NCBI GenBank assembly: GCA_030063045.1
Contig: JAQSEB010000050.1
Coordinates: forward strand, 434,001-498,000
DNA from: Pratylenchus scribneri
Lineage: Eukaryota > Nematoda > Chromadorea > Rhabditida > Pratylenchidae
Length of the DNA: 64,000 nt
Direction: 5' to 3'
Part shown: in pieces, positions 35,553 to 50,951 of the stretch
Layout: each line of letters begins with the position of its first letter
Position numbering within the stretch: position 1 is the first letter of the stretch
The notes under the pieces: generated by a model
The model's database searches: none
What the model was told of the DNA's origin: nothing
Seen by the model: only the letters and a program-made list of their open reading frames with translations
Position numbers and translations under genes: made by a program

Positions 35553-36194
35553 TCAATTATTTCCTCCTCCACGTTTCTTTGCCGGTCCACTTTTGAAACG
35601 TTTGGTCTCCGGTTTCTGCACAGATTTATTTGCTCCACTTCCTCCTTGTTGATTCCATTCGCCCTTCTCTGCCATATTCCACATTTTTCGGTGTGGAATG
35701 CCACCAATCTCCTCTGAGCATATTGCCTTCTTAATCATTTCAGCTTCCTCATTGATCTTCTTCTCACTTTCAGCAATTTGCGCAACCATCAAATTAGACC
35801 TTTAAAAATATGCGAATATATTTTAATAATGAAGTATTAAATTTTACTTGTTAATTTGGTCATCCAATGTGTTCACAAATCCTTTACAATGATTGCCCCA
35901 GTGCACCAAAGTTTCTGCCATGAATTGAAGATCGGGCTCATTCAATCGATTGCTGTTCCAGTCAGTCACTTCCAACGAGTGTTTTTTCGGGTTGAGTCGT
36001 CCCTAATTGAGTGATGTTTAGTAGCAATTACTATATTAGAAAACCTGAATAATATCCTGATAGATTGCCTGAATGATGAAATCTTCGAGCTCGCGTTCGC
36101 TGCCGATCTGTAATGAAGTCATCAGCAAATCATAGGGCACGGTATCATATTGTGAAGCAAGTGAAATTAAAATCTTGTATTGATCTTGAACCAT
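35553..36194 (-). CDS. COP9 signalosome subunit 7-like (PCI), N-terminally short
   Basis: Exons 36194-36045, 36002-35848 and 35799-35553 encode 183 residues from the first ATG. The winged-helix end of a PCI domain is clear: PYDLLMTSLQIGSERELEDF, then IIQAIYQDIIQGRLNPKKHS. This resembles CSN7 (ELEDLIIEA..Y.DIIQG.L) more than eIF3m. A coiled-coil helix (VAQIAESEKKINEEAEMIKK) and a basic Gly-rich tail follow. The COP9 signalosome removes NEDD8 from cullins. The N-terminal helices of a normal CSN7 (roughly 80-100 residues) are not found in the 790 bp up to the divergent snx gene. The gene is therefore truncated, has cryptic small exons, or starts elsewhere. Confidence 0.68.
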
Positions 36195-36984
36195 ATTGTC
36201 AGCAAATTTAATGACAATTATTAATCTTAAAAATAATAATGAAATTTTAAATATTTAAATGTAATGGAAAAGGGTGGCTTTGGCCAAAAATATGATTTAA
36301 TGGGCTTGGGATTACTTAACATAGCAAATCGAACCGCCCAACATAGCAAGTCGAACCGCCCGGCCATCGGCCTCGGTCTCCGGTAGGGGCAGCCCGTAGC
36401 CAGCCCCCTTCCCCCTGTGCCCGTGCGTTTTGAATTTTTCCTTAATCTTGATTGATGATTTGATTCTTGAATTTTGATGATAGAATAGAATGCAGACATT
36501 TTCCAAAAAAAGATCTAACAAAAACAAAATAGCTAGCGTATTTAATTAAAGAAAATAGAATGATATAAAATGAGATTAAGAAATGAAGAAAAAGAAAGGT
36601 ATGATGAAATTGGAGGGTTTGAGAAAAAATAGGACATTTTATCCTAAAATTAATATCTACAAAAAATCCATAAAATCTAAATTCGTATCAAGATCAAGCA
36701 ATCATACAAAACACATTATTTTGGTTTCGGTTTCATCGGTCTAGTTTAACAAACAAAAAAATTAGCAAAAAAACATGTTATAAATTCAAGCAAATTGCTT
36801 GTTTGCTAACCTTAAACTTTAGTGATGTGATGAAACTCACGGCGAATATGAGAGAACGAAAATAATTATTTTATGGCTATTCTACTTTTGGCTAAATATT
36901 TTCCATATATTTGCAATAAAAGTGGGATAAAAATCTTAATTTTTTGTATTTTTAGCTGAAATAAATAACACAAAAAGAAAAACA
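36195..36984. other. Divergent spacer with GC-rich block
   Basis: Mostly AT-rich, interrupted at about 36318-36426 by a GC-rich block. The block opens with a 22-bp direct repeat (ACATAGCAAATCGAACCGCC then ACATAGCAAGTCGAACCGCC) and continues CGGCCATCGGCCTCGGTCTC. I could not identify the block. The remainder holds the promoters of the CSN7-like and SNX genes. Confidence 0.55.
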
Positions 36985-39900
36985 ATGATTGGTGGTGAAG
37001 ATTTGTTCTCAAATTCTGATGATGAGTTCGATGGAAACAACAAAGCGGATGGGCAAAAGGTTTTTTACTCTTTATTTATGTGTCTAAAGTTTAAATTTAA
37101 GAAAGAAGAAGAGGAACAGCAACCAAGTCAATTGGTGATTTCACCAATTTCGGCAAATGCTCCGTTGGAAGAAGATGAAAATGAAAACAATTCAAGTCCA
37201 CCAGCAATTGACACAAAACCGCAATCCCAGCAATTGGCTTCAACTTTATCATCATCATCTCCTTCGCAACAATTGGACAATTTGGCATCAATTTTGGTGA
37301 ATGGTTCAATCCAAATTCACATTCGAGCCTATGAGAAACGTGGTGAAGGCATTAATGCATTCATCGTCTACAAAATTGAAACAAAAGTAAAACAATTTAA
37401 TTTGCCTAAATTTAATTGAAATTTTAAGGTTTCGAACATTCCCGGCTACACCAAAAATCATTTTGAAATTTGGCGTCGTTTCAGTGATTTTCTGGGACTT
37501 CGTGAAAAATTGGTCGCCAAATATCAGCACAAGGGCATTGTTGTGCCTTTTGCACCGGAAAAGAGCATAAGCACATTGACCAAAACAAAATTGACTGCTG
37601 GCGAGGAGCATAGGTATATTTTTAGTTTTTTTGATTTATTTCCATTCCAATTTTTAGTGATTTGGCCGACAAACGCTCTCGTCTTTTGGAACGTTTTCTG
37701 CGCCGATTGGCCGCCCATCCACGTTTGGTTGTGGACAATGATGTTCGGGACTTCCTCTCATTTGAGGGCGATCTTCCAAAAGCAAATTTCACTTCCACTT
37801 TTAGTGGAAACAGTGTTAAGAAGGTTTGATTTGAAAATAATATATTATCCAGCCATCGCTATAAGGCCCAAAGGGATACCCTCCATCAGTTGATCAGAAA
37901 AAAGATTGAACAGAAGACATTTTTCGTGATAAAATTATTACCTCGCGAGTATTAGTAAAATATTCTCATTAGGCGGCCATTTTCGGGCGAAATTTTAATA
38001 TTTCTGGTCAAAATTACTGGCCATCCTCCTCTATTAATTACCCCAGCGAAGCAATGGCCTATTGGCCCACAACCATTAATCCAATGATAAACATTTTTGT
38101 TTTTAGATATTCAAATCAGTCGGCGATGCTTTCACCAAAATTGCCTTCCCAATGGACGAGAACGATCGATGGTAAGACAAAAAAATTCATCATAAAATTC
38201 CAACAAGCCAAAATTCCAAGGGAAAACCTTTTAGAACTGTTTTAATCCCTTAGGTTTCACTTTGCTCAAAATAAAAGTTCTCAGCTAAAACTTCAATTTT
38301 TTCCCTTAGAATTTTTGTGGTTGACCTCAAAAGTCAAAACAAAAAAAAAAAAATTAATTAAACTTCAAATTAAAGGTTTGAGCAAGTGCATAGTCAAGTG
38401 GAAGAGTTGGAAGAAATGCTGAATCGCCTTCAAACGCACATTGACAATTTGGTCATGTATCGACGCGATTTGGGCCAGGCGGATGAACAGCTAAGCAAAG
38501 CAATTTCAATGTTGGCTTCGTGCGAGGAGAATACGGCGCTGGCTCGGACTTTGTCCAAATTGGCGGAAACACACGAAAATTTGGCCATGGTTGAACGGCA
38601 CGAATCCGATCAAGATGCACAACAATTGGCCGAAACATTTCATGTAAATAAATAAAATTCCTTTGAAAATTGGAAAAAATTTCCTATTTAAATGTTGAAA
38701 AAATATTAAAGAAAATGATTTGCCGCCATAGGTTATCGAACATTCGTAGATCTATTTGGAGACACATTTTAACCAACTGAGCTATATAGGTCAAACATTG
38801 TTGGAAAATGGAATTTTTAAGCCGCTAAAATACCAAGTGATTTTTGGTTTTTTTATTGCATTTTTAATGTAATTTTCACCAAAAAAAAATGCCAAAAATC
38901 AAAAAAAAAGTCATGTTAAAAACATGAAAAAAGGTGCTTTTCTCAGAAATCTGATAAATACAAAAAATAAATTGGAAATCTAAAAATCAACTCCCTAAAT
39001 GTAATTATTATTCAATTCAGGAACAACTCCAATTGTTGTCTGTGCTGAAGGAAGTTTTTTATGAACGTGTCAAGGGATGGCAAAATTGGCAGAATCAACA
39101 GCAAACATTGACGAAGAAACGTGAAATCAAGGCCAGAATGTAAGTAAAGAAAGACGGGGGGGGGGGGGAATAATTCGCTTCATACTCCATATCTCAACAA
39201 GGAATTTATCAATTAGGAAAATGATATACCAACGAAAATATTTTAATAGCTTCGGGGCCAAAAACTAAACAAATCAAGTGTCGAATTGGAGATAACGAGA
39301 ATTTTTCTTGTTTCATAGCAATATAATTATTAGTAAATAAGGGCAATTTTGAACCGAAACTCTTTTCATATTTTGCAATGAATAAAATAATTAATAAAAA
39401 AAATTTAGGGAATTGGCCGGCCGCAACGAACGTGCGGCCCAATGCCGTGATGAATTGCGCGAATCCGAGACCAAAGCCGATCAAATGGAGAAGGAATTCC
39501 TGGTGATGAGCAAGGTGGTGAGGAGCATTCAATGAATAATATAAAATATTTAAATCTGAATTTATTTTTAAATAGGTAATTCGTGAAAAAGGTACTTGTA
39601 TACTTTGTATCCGCCAGAACCCTTAAAAAATTTCGAAATTTTTTCTCTACAAAATTATATACCAATCGATTCGTCTTGGCGAGCTGGTTATGAAAATGTT
39701 AAAATTTTGAACATCAGCACATTTGGCAAAATTATGAACTCATGAAAATTGAAAAAGTGCTTGGTCCCCCCTATGGGTCTGAACTCGAAAAATTTTTTGA
39801 AAATTTTTTTAGTCAATTTATAGCTCATTCGACGCGTCTCGACTAGCAGAATGCGAATCTCTTATCGGTTTCGCATAAAACACAAAAATAAAAAAGTTAC

Positions 39901-40335
39901 AGTCGCGCAAGTCTGCCCAGTTCCAACACATCCAGCGAAACTAAAATGGCCGTAACTTTTTTATTTTTATGTTATATGCGAAATCGATGGCAGATTCGAG
40001 CTTCTCTCATCGAGACGCGTCGACAGAGATATAATTCGACCGAAAAAATGTTAAAAAATTTTTCGAGCTCAGACCCATAGGGGGGACCAAGCACCTTTTT
40101 CGATTTCCTTGAGGTCATAACTTTTTTATTTCTGGGTTTTATGCGAAACTAATAACATTTTCATAACCAGCTCGCCAAGACGAGTCGATTGGTATATAAT
40201 TTTGTAGAAAAAAAATTTCGAAATTTTTTAAGGGTTCTGGCGGATACAAAGTATACAAGTACCGCCCAACTTGAAAGTGAACAACGCACGCTGGAGCATT
40301 GGGAACGATTCGCAGTGGACTCGAAGAATTGCTGA
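36985..40335 (+). CDS. snx-1: Sorting nexin SNX1/2 (PX-BAR, retromer), 3' end interrupted
   Basis: Exons 36985-37059, 37102-37386, 37429-37613, 37658-37823, 38107-38171, 38376-38643, 39021-39139, 39409-39514 and a last coding part beginning at 39576. The N-terminus is acidic. The PX domain (about residues 75-200) has NHFEIWRRFSDFLGLREKL and VVPFAPEKS. The BAR region includes NDRWFEQVHSQVEELEEMLN, LASCEENTALARTLSKLAE and RVKGWQNWQQQTLTKKREIK. This is a retromer-linked endosomal coat protein. After GTAATTCGTGAAAAAGG the coding sequence is split by a 665-bp palindromic element and resumes at 40260 to the stop at 40335 (QLESEQRTLEHWERF). No splice pair across the element keeps frame. Without removal, the protein stops about ten codons into it. 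Intron 37060-37101 (42 bp) is in frame and stop-free. Confidence 0.85.
38710..38798 (-). repeat. tRNA-like SINE, family A copy
   Basis: The minus strand has CCTATATAGCTCAGTTGGTT, then GAATGTTCGATAACC and GGCGGCAAATCATTTTC. It has the same arrangement as the 34.0-kb copy and lies in an snx intron. Confidence 0.72.
39595..40259. mobile_element. Long-armed foldback MITE (TA target duplication) in snx
   Basis: The element starts CTTGTATACTTTGTATCCGC and ends with the inverse GCGGATACAAAGTATACAAG. Homology between the arms continues inward for about 300 bp with indels, for example CGCCAAGACGAGTCGATT, GGGGGGACCAAGCACC and GACGCGTCTCGA, so nearly the whole element can fold back. TA flanks it at 39593-39594 and 40260-40261, as for Tc1/mariner-type insertions. 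The flanking hexamer GGTACC is itself palindromic, so a 4-bp GTAC duplication is also possible. It has no transposase frame. Confidence 0.85.
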
Positions 40336-44394
<4,059 letters not shown>

Positions 44395-44801
44395 GAATTT
44401 AAGATTTTAATCTATACAATGTCCATTATAAAATCTGTTAAAATTATTTGGATTAGATTCACAATTTAATTTCCTAAAATTGTGCGGTACTAAATGAAAT
44501 GGCAGCCGGCAAAGCAGAGATTCTCGAAAAATGAGACATCAATCATTAAGATTACGATAATGATGACTTCGAAATAAATTTGAATTGATCATTTTTAAAT
44601 TTTGGCATTCTGCTTTCAGGAGAAAAGATAAAATAGCAGAGAAAAGTGGAATGAGGCAGTTATGTAATTTTGAGAAATAAACAAAACAAACAAAATTGAA
44701 AAATCTGATTTTTAAAATTTTTTCTAGTTCTATTCTAAGTCGATTTTTTTCCACTAATTTTTTGGGTTTTTTACTTTTTTATTGATTTTTAGATTTTCTA
44801 A
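44395..44801. promoter_or_regulatory. Divergent intergenic region
   Basis: 407 bp between the divergent mannosidase and NDUFB7 start codons. AT-rich, with no distinct motif recognised. Confidence 0.35.
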
Positions 44802-45328
44802 ATGGGTCAGACATTATCTCAAGGTATTGAAGAATATCGCGATGCGCGGATCGCTCCACGAACTGATCGTCCGCCAACATTTGACCCTTTGTATGGATTT
44901 ACGAATGTAAATTTAACTTAAATTCTTTTAACTTTTAATTAATTTTATTTTAGGGACGAAAACTACGAGAAATGAAAGTCACTTGGGAAGAAATGTAAGA
45001 TTCATTGTGAATTAATTTAATTTTAAAATATTTAGGGAAAATGCAAAGTTGGAAGTTGGATTACGTGATTATTGTGCACATTTGGTAATTCCCTACCTCG
45101 CTTGTCAAAAACAACATGCACCTTTTGCCACTCACAAATGTAATGGATTAAAACATGATTGGATGGCTTGCGAACAAAAGGTTGGAATTGAAATTAATTT
45201 AAAAACATTTGATTTATCTTTTAAAGGATTTCATTTTACAAATGAAGGAATATGAACGTGAACGACGCCTGCTCAAAAGGAAATTGAGGAAAGAGTTGAA
45301 AGCCAAAGCTGAACAAGAACAAAAATGA
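44802..45328 (+). CDS. NDUFB7: NADH dehydrogenase (complex I) subunit NDUFB7/B18
   Basis: Exons 44802-44906, 44954-44994, 45036-45180 and 45227-45328 encode 130 residues. The N-terminus MGQTLSQ has the Gly2 context of a myristoylation site, as in mammalian B18. The twin CX9C motif is intact (CAHLVIPYLAC and CNGLKHDWMAC), implying Mia40-dependent oxidation in the intermembrane space. The C-terminal basic helix MKEYERERRLLKRKLRKE is typical. It is an accessory subunit of complex I. The next gene starts 165 bp downstream on the same strand. Confidence 0.94.
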
Positions 45329-45493
45329 ATTGAAAGAAATATGTGTTAATTTTATGTACCATTTTCTTTAGGACCAGCAGAATAAATATTTTATTTTACT
45401 AATTTATTTTATTAAAATGTAATTTACAACTTGAATATTTTTGACGAATAACTAAATTTTTATTAAATATTTTTCAGTAAATTCTTAATCAAA

Positions 45494-47205
45494 ATGGGCC
45501 GAAAAAGCCACAAAAGATTGAGATATCAGCAGCAAAACAATGGAGAAAGGCAATTAATCAATTTCTCACAAAATGCCGAGCAATTTTCACAAATCGAAGG
45601 CCGTTTAATGGCCACAATCACTGCTTTATGCACTGAAGAAACACCATTCGAGAATTTGGACAATCTACTTCAACAATTGAACGTTTTACGGCTTCGGAAT
45701 AGCCAAGAGGAACAACACCGGATTGCAGCCAGTTTGTGGGCCGCCTATGAGGAATTAGTCGGAATAATGCCATCAAGTATTCAAAATTCGTAATAAAATT
45801 AATTAATTTAAAAAATTAAAAGGAACTTCATTGGATTTGGACGCATTTTTCCCGGCCTTCACCCTATCAATCAACACAAAAACCACAGAGCCTTCATTGA
45901 CGGAAAATGCACTTTTGGCTTGCGCTTATTTGGCAGAATGTGTTGGCTTTTCATTTTCGGCAATTTGTCCTCGTCTCTGCCAAATGATTGTCAATGTTGA
46001 AATGCAAAATATACCGGATGGTGATGGAATCAGATGGAGGGCATTGAAAAGAATTAATGAGAGTTTATCCGTTTCTTCACTTCTCCACGAATATTTTCCG
46101 CAATTTGCCACAATTTTGATTGGATGCCTGCGAACAGGGAAAATTGAGTTGATTGTAAGTACAAAAATATTATTTTTTAATAAATTCTCAATTTTTAGCG
46201 AAATAATCGCGATTTATTCGAATTGGTTGCTTCAATTTTGCGCACATCCACTTCAATGATAAAATCCATTGGCCAACTTGCCGATTTGCAACGACATGGT
46301 TAATTAATTTTATTTGACATAATTAAAATTGATTTTTTTAAGTTTGTTTGGCGGCCCTTTCACAAAATCAGGACATTTGCCTATTAAAATTGCTCAATTC
46401 TTTGTTGGAAAATAATCATGAAGCAATTCCATTGCCAATTCAGGTTAAAATTTTGCATAAAATGTCCTCAATCAAAGAATATTTGAAGGCTGCCAGCACA
46501 ATTTTCTCGCGGGATTACACTCAATATGGAATAGAATATCGGGAAGAAGTGATGAAGGGTCGAAATTTGTGTCAACTTGTCATGCGGCCACGGCGAGTTC
46601 CATGTTGCGGCGATCTGAAATCAATTGCCCATTCCACATTCAACAACAATTCCATCATTGGGGAGGCAGCTACTTCGGCCAGCAACATTTCGGATGTGGA
46701 TTTGAGGAATTTGTATGGAGAAGGAGGGATGGAAGCAGAACAACAAAATTATGGGAATAAACCAACATCCAGTGGAGCAATTCAAAAGGCACCTTCAAAT
46801 CAAAATACCATCCAAATCCAACAGAAAATGGTTAAATCAAGATAATTTAATTGGATAAAATTATTTTTTATTTAGACGGCACTTCAATCTTCCAATGAAC
46901 ACATTCAAAGTACACTTCGCCAAGTATTTGGTTCCGAAGAAACCCAAAATGGCCATGATGCTTCCGATTCGGATGATTCCATAATTGCACTCGAAGATGG
47001 CGAAGAAGAAATTCGAACTGCCAAATCAAACAGCATCGCAAAAACCACTAAATCAAACAGCACAACGGATGCAAATAAAAAAGAAGAATCAGGAAGCCAA
47101 AAGAAGAAAAGCAATGAGCAGCAAAATGAAGAAGCTGCTACTGCCGGAAATGATTTTGTGGAAATGACAACCGAAGAAATATTCAGAGATTTCGTTGTTG
47201 ATTAA
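45494..47205 (+). CDS. Unrecognised helical protein with acidic tail
   Basis: Exons 45494-45776, 45823-46154, 46199-46298, 46343-46830 and 46876-47205 encode 510 residues. A basic start (MGRKSHKRLRYQQQ) is followed by alternating amphipathic helices resembling ARM/HEAT repeats (LTENALLACAYLAECVGF, SLLHEYFPQFATILIGCL, CLLKLLNSLLENNHEAIP). The last third is low-complexity, rich in Ser, Asn, Glu and Lys, with an acidic patch (DASDSDDSIIALEDGEEE) and a KKEESGSQKKK basic stretch, suggesting a nuclear or nucleolar protein. A RIX1/PELP1-like role is possible but unproven. It starts 165 bp after NDUFB7, operon-like. The donor of exon 1 (GTATTC) was chosen to keep frame. Confidence 0.7.
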
Positions 47206-47944
47206 TTATAATTAATGATTATATTATGTGGCATTCTCATATATAAAACCAAATACTCCTCCTTATAATTTTATGTGTTATTTCTTTTTCTTCGTATTTT
47301 GTTGTTTTATTTTAAAAATAAATACTTGTTGAACTTTCGAATGGCTCGAGAATATCGATAAATGATAGGAAAGAGTTCAATGTTTATTAGCCAAATGTTT
47401 GGTCAGATTAAAAAATAAATAGCCTATTTTCTAGTGGAGTAGAAAGAACATACAGCATACACCCATTTTTGCTATTGATGGATGGTAGAGAATAGAAAGT
47501 GGTAAACAAAGATGGTCGGTTGCGTATGCGTATGGGGCCGGCAAGGTCACATGTATGTAGCCAAACACAGCGGGGCAAGGGGCAACCGCCAATTCAAGCG
47601 GCCCTGTGCCCTTTTGTTGACTGGGAATTTGGCATCAATGTGCTTTTCATTTGGTGGAGAATCATTGAAGAAAAATGTGGTGCATTTTTCTTGCATTTTT
47701 ATTACCTTTCTCGGAGGAGGAGAAGGAAGAGAAGAAGGGTTTTTGGTTCAAGGTTATTTGCATTAATCGATCCTTAAATTAGAAACCAAACATCACATTT
47801 TTAGCAATTACCTACATCCATTCCTATTATTTTTTTCTAATAAAATCAGCTATTAAAAAACCTTTATTTATTAATTTAATCATTCATTTTTTATAGATTA
47901 CATTTCTAGTAAATAAATCAATTCTCGTCCTAAAAGTAAGCAGA
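47206..47944. other. Spacer upstream of ClpX
   Basis: AT-rich 3' flank followed by a somewhat GC-richer stretch near 47500-47640. No exon with a closing phase was found. Confidence 0.45.
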
Positions 47945-50361
47945 ATGCAACCATTAAAAAAGTTGCCGAAACCGTTCAAGAAAGCAGCGACCACGACGAA
48001 CAATGGTATGAACAATGCAGCTGTGGCTGCCACCACAAATTCTTCCACATTCTCCATGCTCACCACCGTTCCTCCGACATCATTCTACAACATGATGCAA
48101 GGAAGCAAACAATTAGTTCAATCCAAATTGAAGCAAACATATTCTGGCAGCATTTTCTGCATGCTTCAAGATCAGAACTTCCATTCAACTGCGGTCACAC
48201 AAAAAAATGATAAAGGCAGAGGAAATGGCAAAGATAAGAAGGGCGATCCAAGCATTGTTAACAACAACAATGAAAATTCGGAAGAAGGAGACGAAATCAT
48301 CTGTGAAACCACATTGGATTTGGATTCAAAAGGAGTTCGAGGAAGATGCCCACAATGTAACGGGCAATTAGTATTAAGAAAGAATCAGCAAACATTGAAC
48401 AGTTAAGCATCAAAAGTTTTAGTTTGTAAATTATTTTACTATATTTCCAGACAATGAAGGCCTCATATTCTGCAAAGATTGTGATTGGGTTTATATTGGA
48501 AGAGGCAGCTCGTCAACAGGCTCACACCAACAATCAATGCGGCACGCAATTGCTGAAAAATACAAATTCCGAACGCCCAAACAATTGAAAGCCTATTTAG
48601 ACGAATATGTGATTGGACAAGATGATGCGAAAAAAGCTATTTGCCAGGCTGTTTATGACCATTACATGTTAGTTCATAGGCCTAATTCTTATTAATTATG
48701 ATGGATTTTAGTCGAATTTTAACGAACGAACATATCCGACAAAAGAAACAGGGAAATCAGCAAATGATGACTCGCCACCAATTGGGCATTGCCAACAATG
48801 GCACAATAATTTTCAGTACCGATGGTATTTTTATTTATTAATTAAAATTTTGTAAATCCCTTCGTTTAAGTCACAAAACAAAAAGCAAGAAAACCACCAC
48901 CATCATCATTGCCATTCCATATCGATTTTTCGAAAATTGGAGAAGGCGAATTAGTTCGAATGGACAAAGTAAATTTTATTTAAATTCTAAGAAAGTATTT
49001 TTAGCTTAAATTATTTAATTGGGTTAGCTTAAAGTATTTAATTGGGCAGATAAATTGTTTGATTAATCAATTATTTGTTAATTTTTTAAGTCCAACATCT
49101 TATTCCTCGGTCCATCGGGAGTTGGCAAAACGTTTTTGATAAAAACATTGGCCGATTTCATAGATGTTCCAATGGCACAAGCCGATTGGTAATCGATTAG
49201 ATTGAAAATTTTGTTAAATTTTAACTCCATTTTAGTACTTCAATGACTCAAGCTGGATATGTGGGCGAAGATGTGGAATCGGTTCTGACAAAATTACTCC
49301 AAGAAGCGAATGGGGACGTTGCAAAAGCGGAAAAGGGAATTGTATTTTTGGATGAAATTGACAAAATTGCTGCTGCCCGTAGTGGTGACTACAATACCGT
49401 ATTCAGAGATGTCAGTGGAGAAGGCGTCCAACATGCCCTATTGAAAATGATCGAAGGTTCGATATAAAAATTGCGCAAATAATCCAAATTAAAGGTACGG
49501 TTGTAAATGTGAAAACCGGTAAAAAGACCACACATAGCCAGGTAAGCTATTTTACTTCTACTCAACATTGATTAACAAAAGTTTATGGAGGATAATACAG
49601 TGCAAATGGATACAACAGATATTCTCTTCATTGGGTCCGGGGCATTCACACAGATAGACAAAATAATTGGGCGGCGAATCCAAAAGCTCCAATTGGGTTT
49701 CGGTGCGGAACCACCGACGGCCATGATCACTGCAGACGACAAAGAGCAGGAAGAGATCAATAAGAAGCGAGATAAATTGATGAAAGATGTCAAAGTGGAA
49801 GATGTCATCAAATTTGGAATGATTCCGGAATTGGTAAATATTTGAAAATTATAAATTTACTAAACAATTATTCAGTGCGGCCGATTACCAGTTCGGGTCC
49901 CATTCTACAGTTTAAGTCGGGAACAATTGAAGCAAGTGATGAGCGAACCCAAAAACTCAATGTTGGAACAAGCCTATCAATTTTTCAAACTTCATGATGT
50001 TCGTTTAAATTTATTAATTATCAAAAATTGCATTTAAATTTAGGCCATATTGGAATTCACAGACGAGGCTTTGGACGAAATTGCCGGCATGGCGATCAAG
50101 GACAAAACGGGAGCCCGGGCGTTGACATCCATCCTTCATGATGTACTGAAGGATGTAAAATATGATTTGCCTGGCTCCAATATTGACAGAGGTTTTTAAA
50201 GCGAAAATTATTTTAATATGGCATTTTTTCCAGTTCGGATCACAGCAGAATTTGTGCGTGGTGAAACCGGCTATGAAGTGATTGAGAAGAGCACCAAAGG
50301 ACGGCAACATTCCCAGCAGGTTATTCATCTTCCTCCCACTACTGTGGCAGCAGCGGTTTGA
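47945..50361 (+). CDS. clpX: ATP-dependent protease ATPase subunit ClpX, mitochondrial
   Basis: Eleven exons: 47945-48401, 48451-48667, 48712-48824, 48871-48968, 49091-49188, 49236-49456, 49495-49541, 49582-49833, 49876-49998, 50044-50191, 50234-50361. They encode 633 residues. The basic, Ser/Thr/Asn-rich N-terminus is a likely mitochondrial presequence. The zinc-binding domain is CPQC and FCKDC. AAA+ motifs are [11 protein letters not shown], Walker [10 protein letters not shown], the pore loop YVGEDVE, Walker [29 protein letters not shown], and sensor 2 in KDKTGARAL. It unfolds substrates for ClpP in the matrix. The pore loop reads GYVGED as in bacterial and animal ClpX. Intron 49457-49494 is only 38 bp. 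A hAT-like MITE lies 90 bp after the stop. Confidence 0.96.
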
Positions 50362-50450
50362 GAGTGCCACTAATCAGCAAAAATAATTGTTCAGGACAAA
50401 TTGATCAGATGAAAAATGGACGAAAAATGATAAAGAAATGACCAAAAAAC

Positions 50451-50951
50451 CAGGCATGACCACGGCTACAATTTTTCAATAGCCGTAGCCGTTTTAGCCG
50501 TGGCTATTTCATAGCCGTAGCCGCCCGTAGCCGCCTATTTTTTGAAATTTTATAGCCGTAGCCGCCCGCGGCTAGCCGCGGTTAGCCGTATTTTAGAAAA
50601 AAATTTTTTTGGTCAAAAAAATTTTTAAAAATAATTCAGAAAAGAAAAAATAGGCAAAAAATTATCCCGCTGAGAAAAATTTGCAAATTATTTACCAAAA
50701 ATTTTAAAATAATTGCAAAAATTTGTAAATTAAAAAAATAATAAATATTGATGGAGGGAATTTTAAGAAAAGTTCTTTAAAAAATAGAAAATTTGTGGAT
50801 GGCGGCTATCCCGCGGCTAACCGCGGCTATGGGTTTATAGCCGTTAGCCGCCCTTTAGCCGTCAAATTTTCAAAATTTGTAGCCGTTAGCCGCCCGTAGC
50901 CGCGGCTAGCCGCGGCTAACCGCGGCTTAGCCGTAGCCGTGGTCATGCCTG
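50451..50951. mobile_element. hAT-type MITE with 8-bp target duplication
   Basis: The termini CAGGCATGACCACGGCTA and its exact inverse TAGCCGTGGTCATGCCTG are flanked by CAAAAAAC on both sides (50443-50450 and 50952-50959). An 8-bp duplication and a CAG-type end are hallmarks of hAT elements. The 501-bp interior has no gene. Both ends are built from tandem AGCCGT/AGCCGC hexamers in inverted orientation around an AT-rich centre. Confidence 0.88.

Noticed and set aside
39576..40335. Treating the palindromic element in snx as an ordinary intron
   Set aside because: AAG|GTACTT with ACAAG|TACC or CAAAG|TATAC gives the wrong frame for the final coding block, so it is reported as an insertion.
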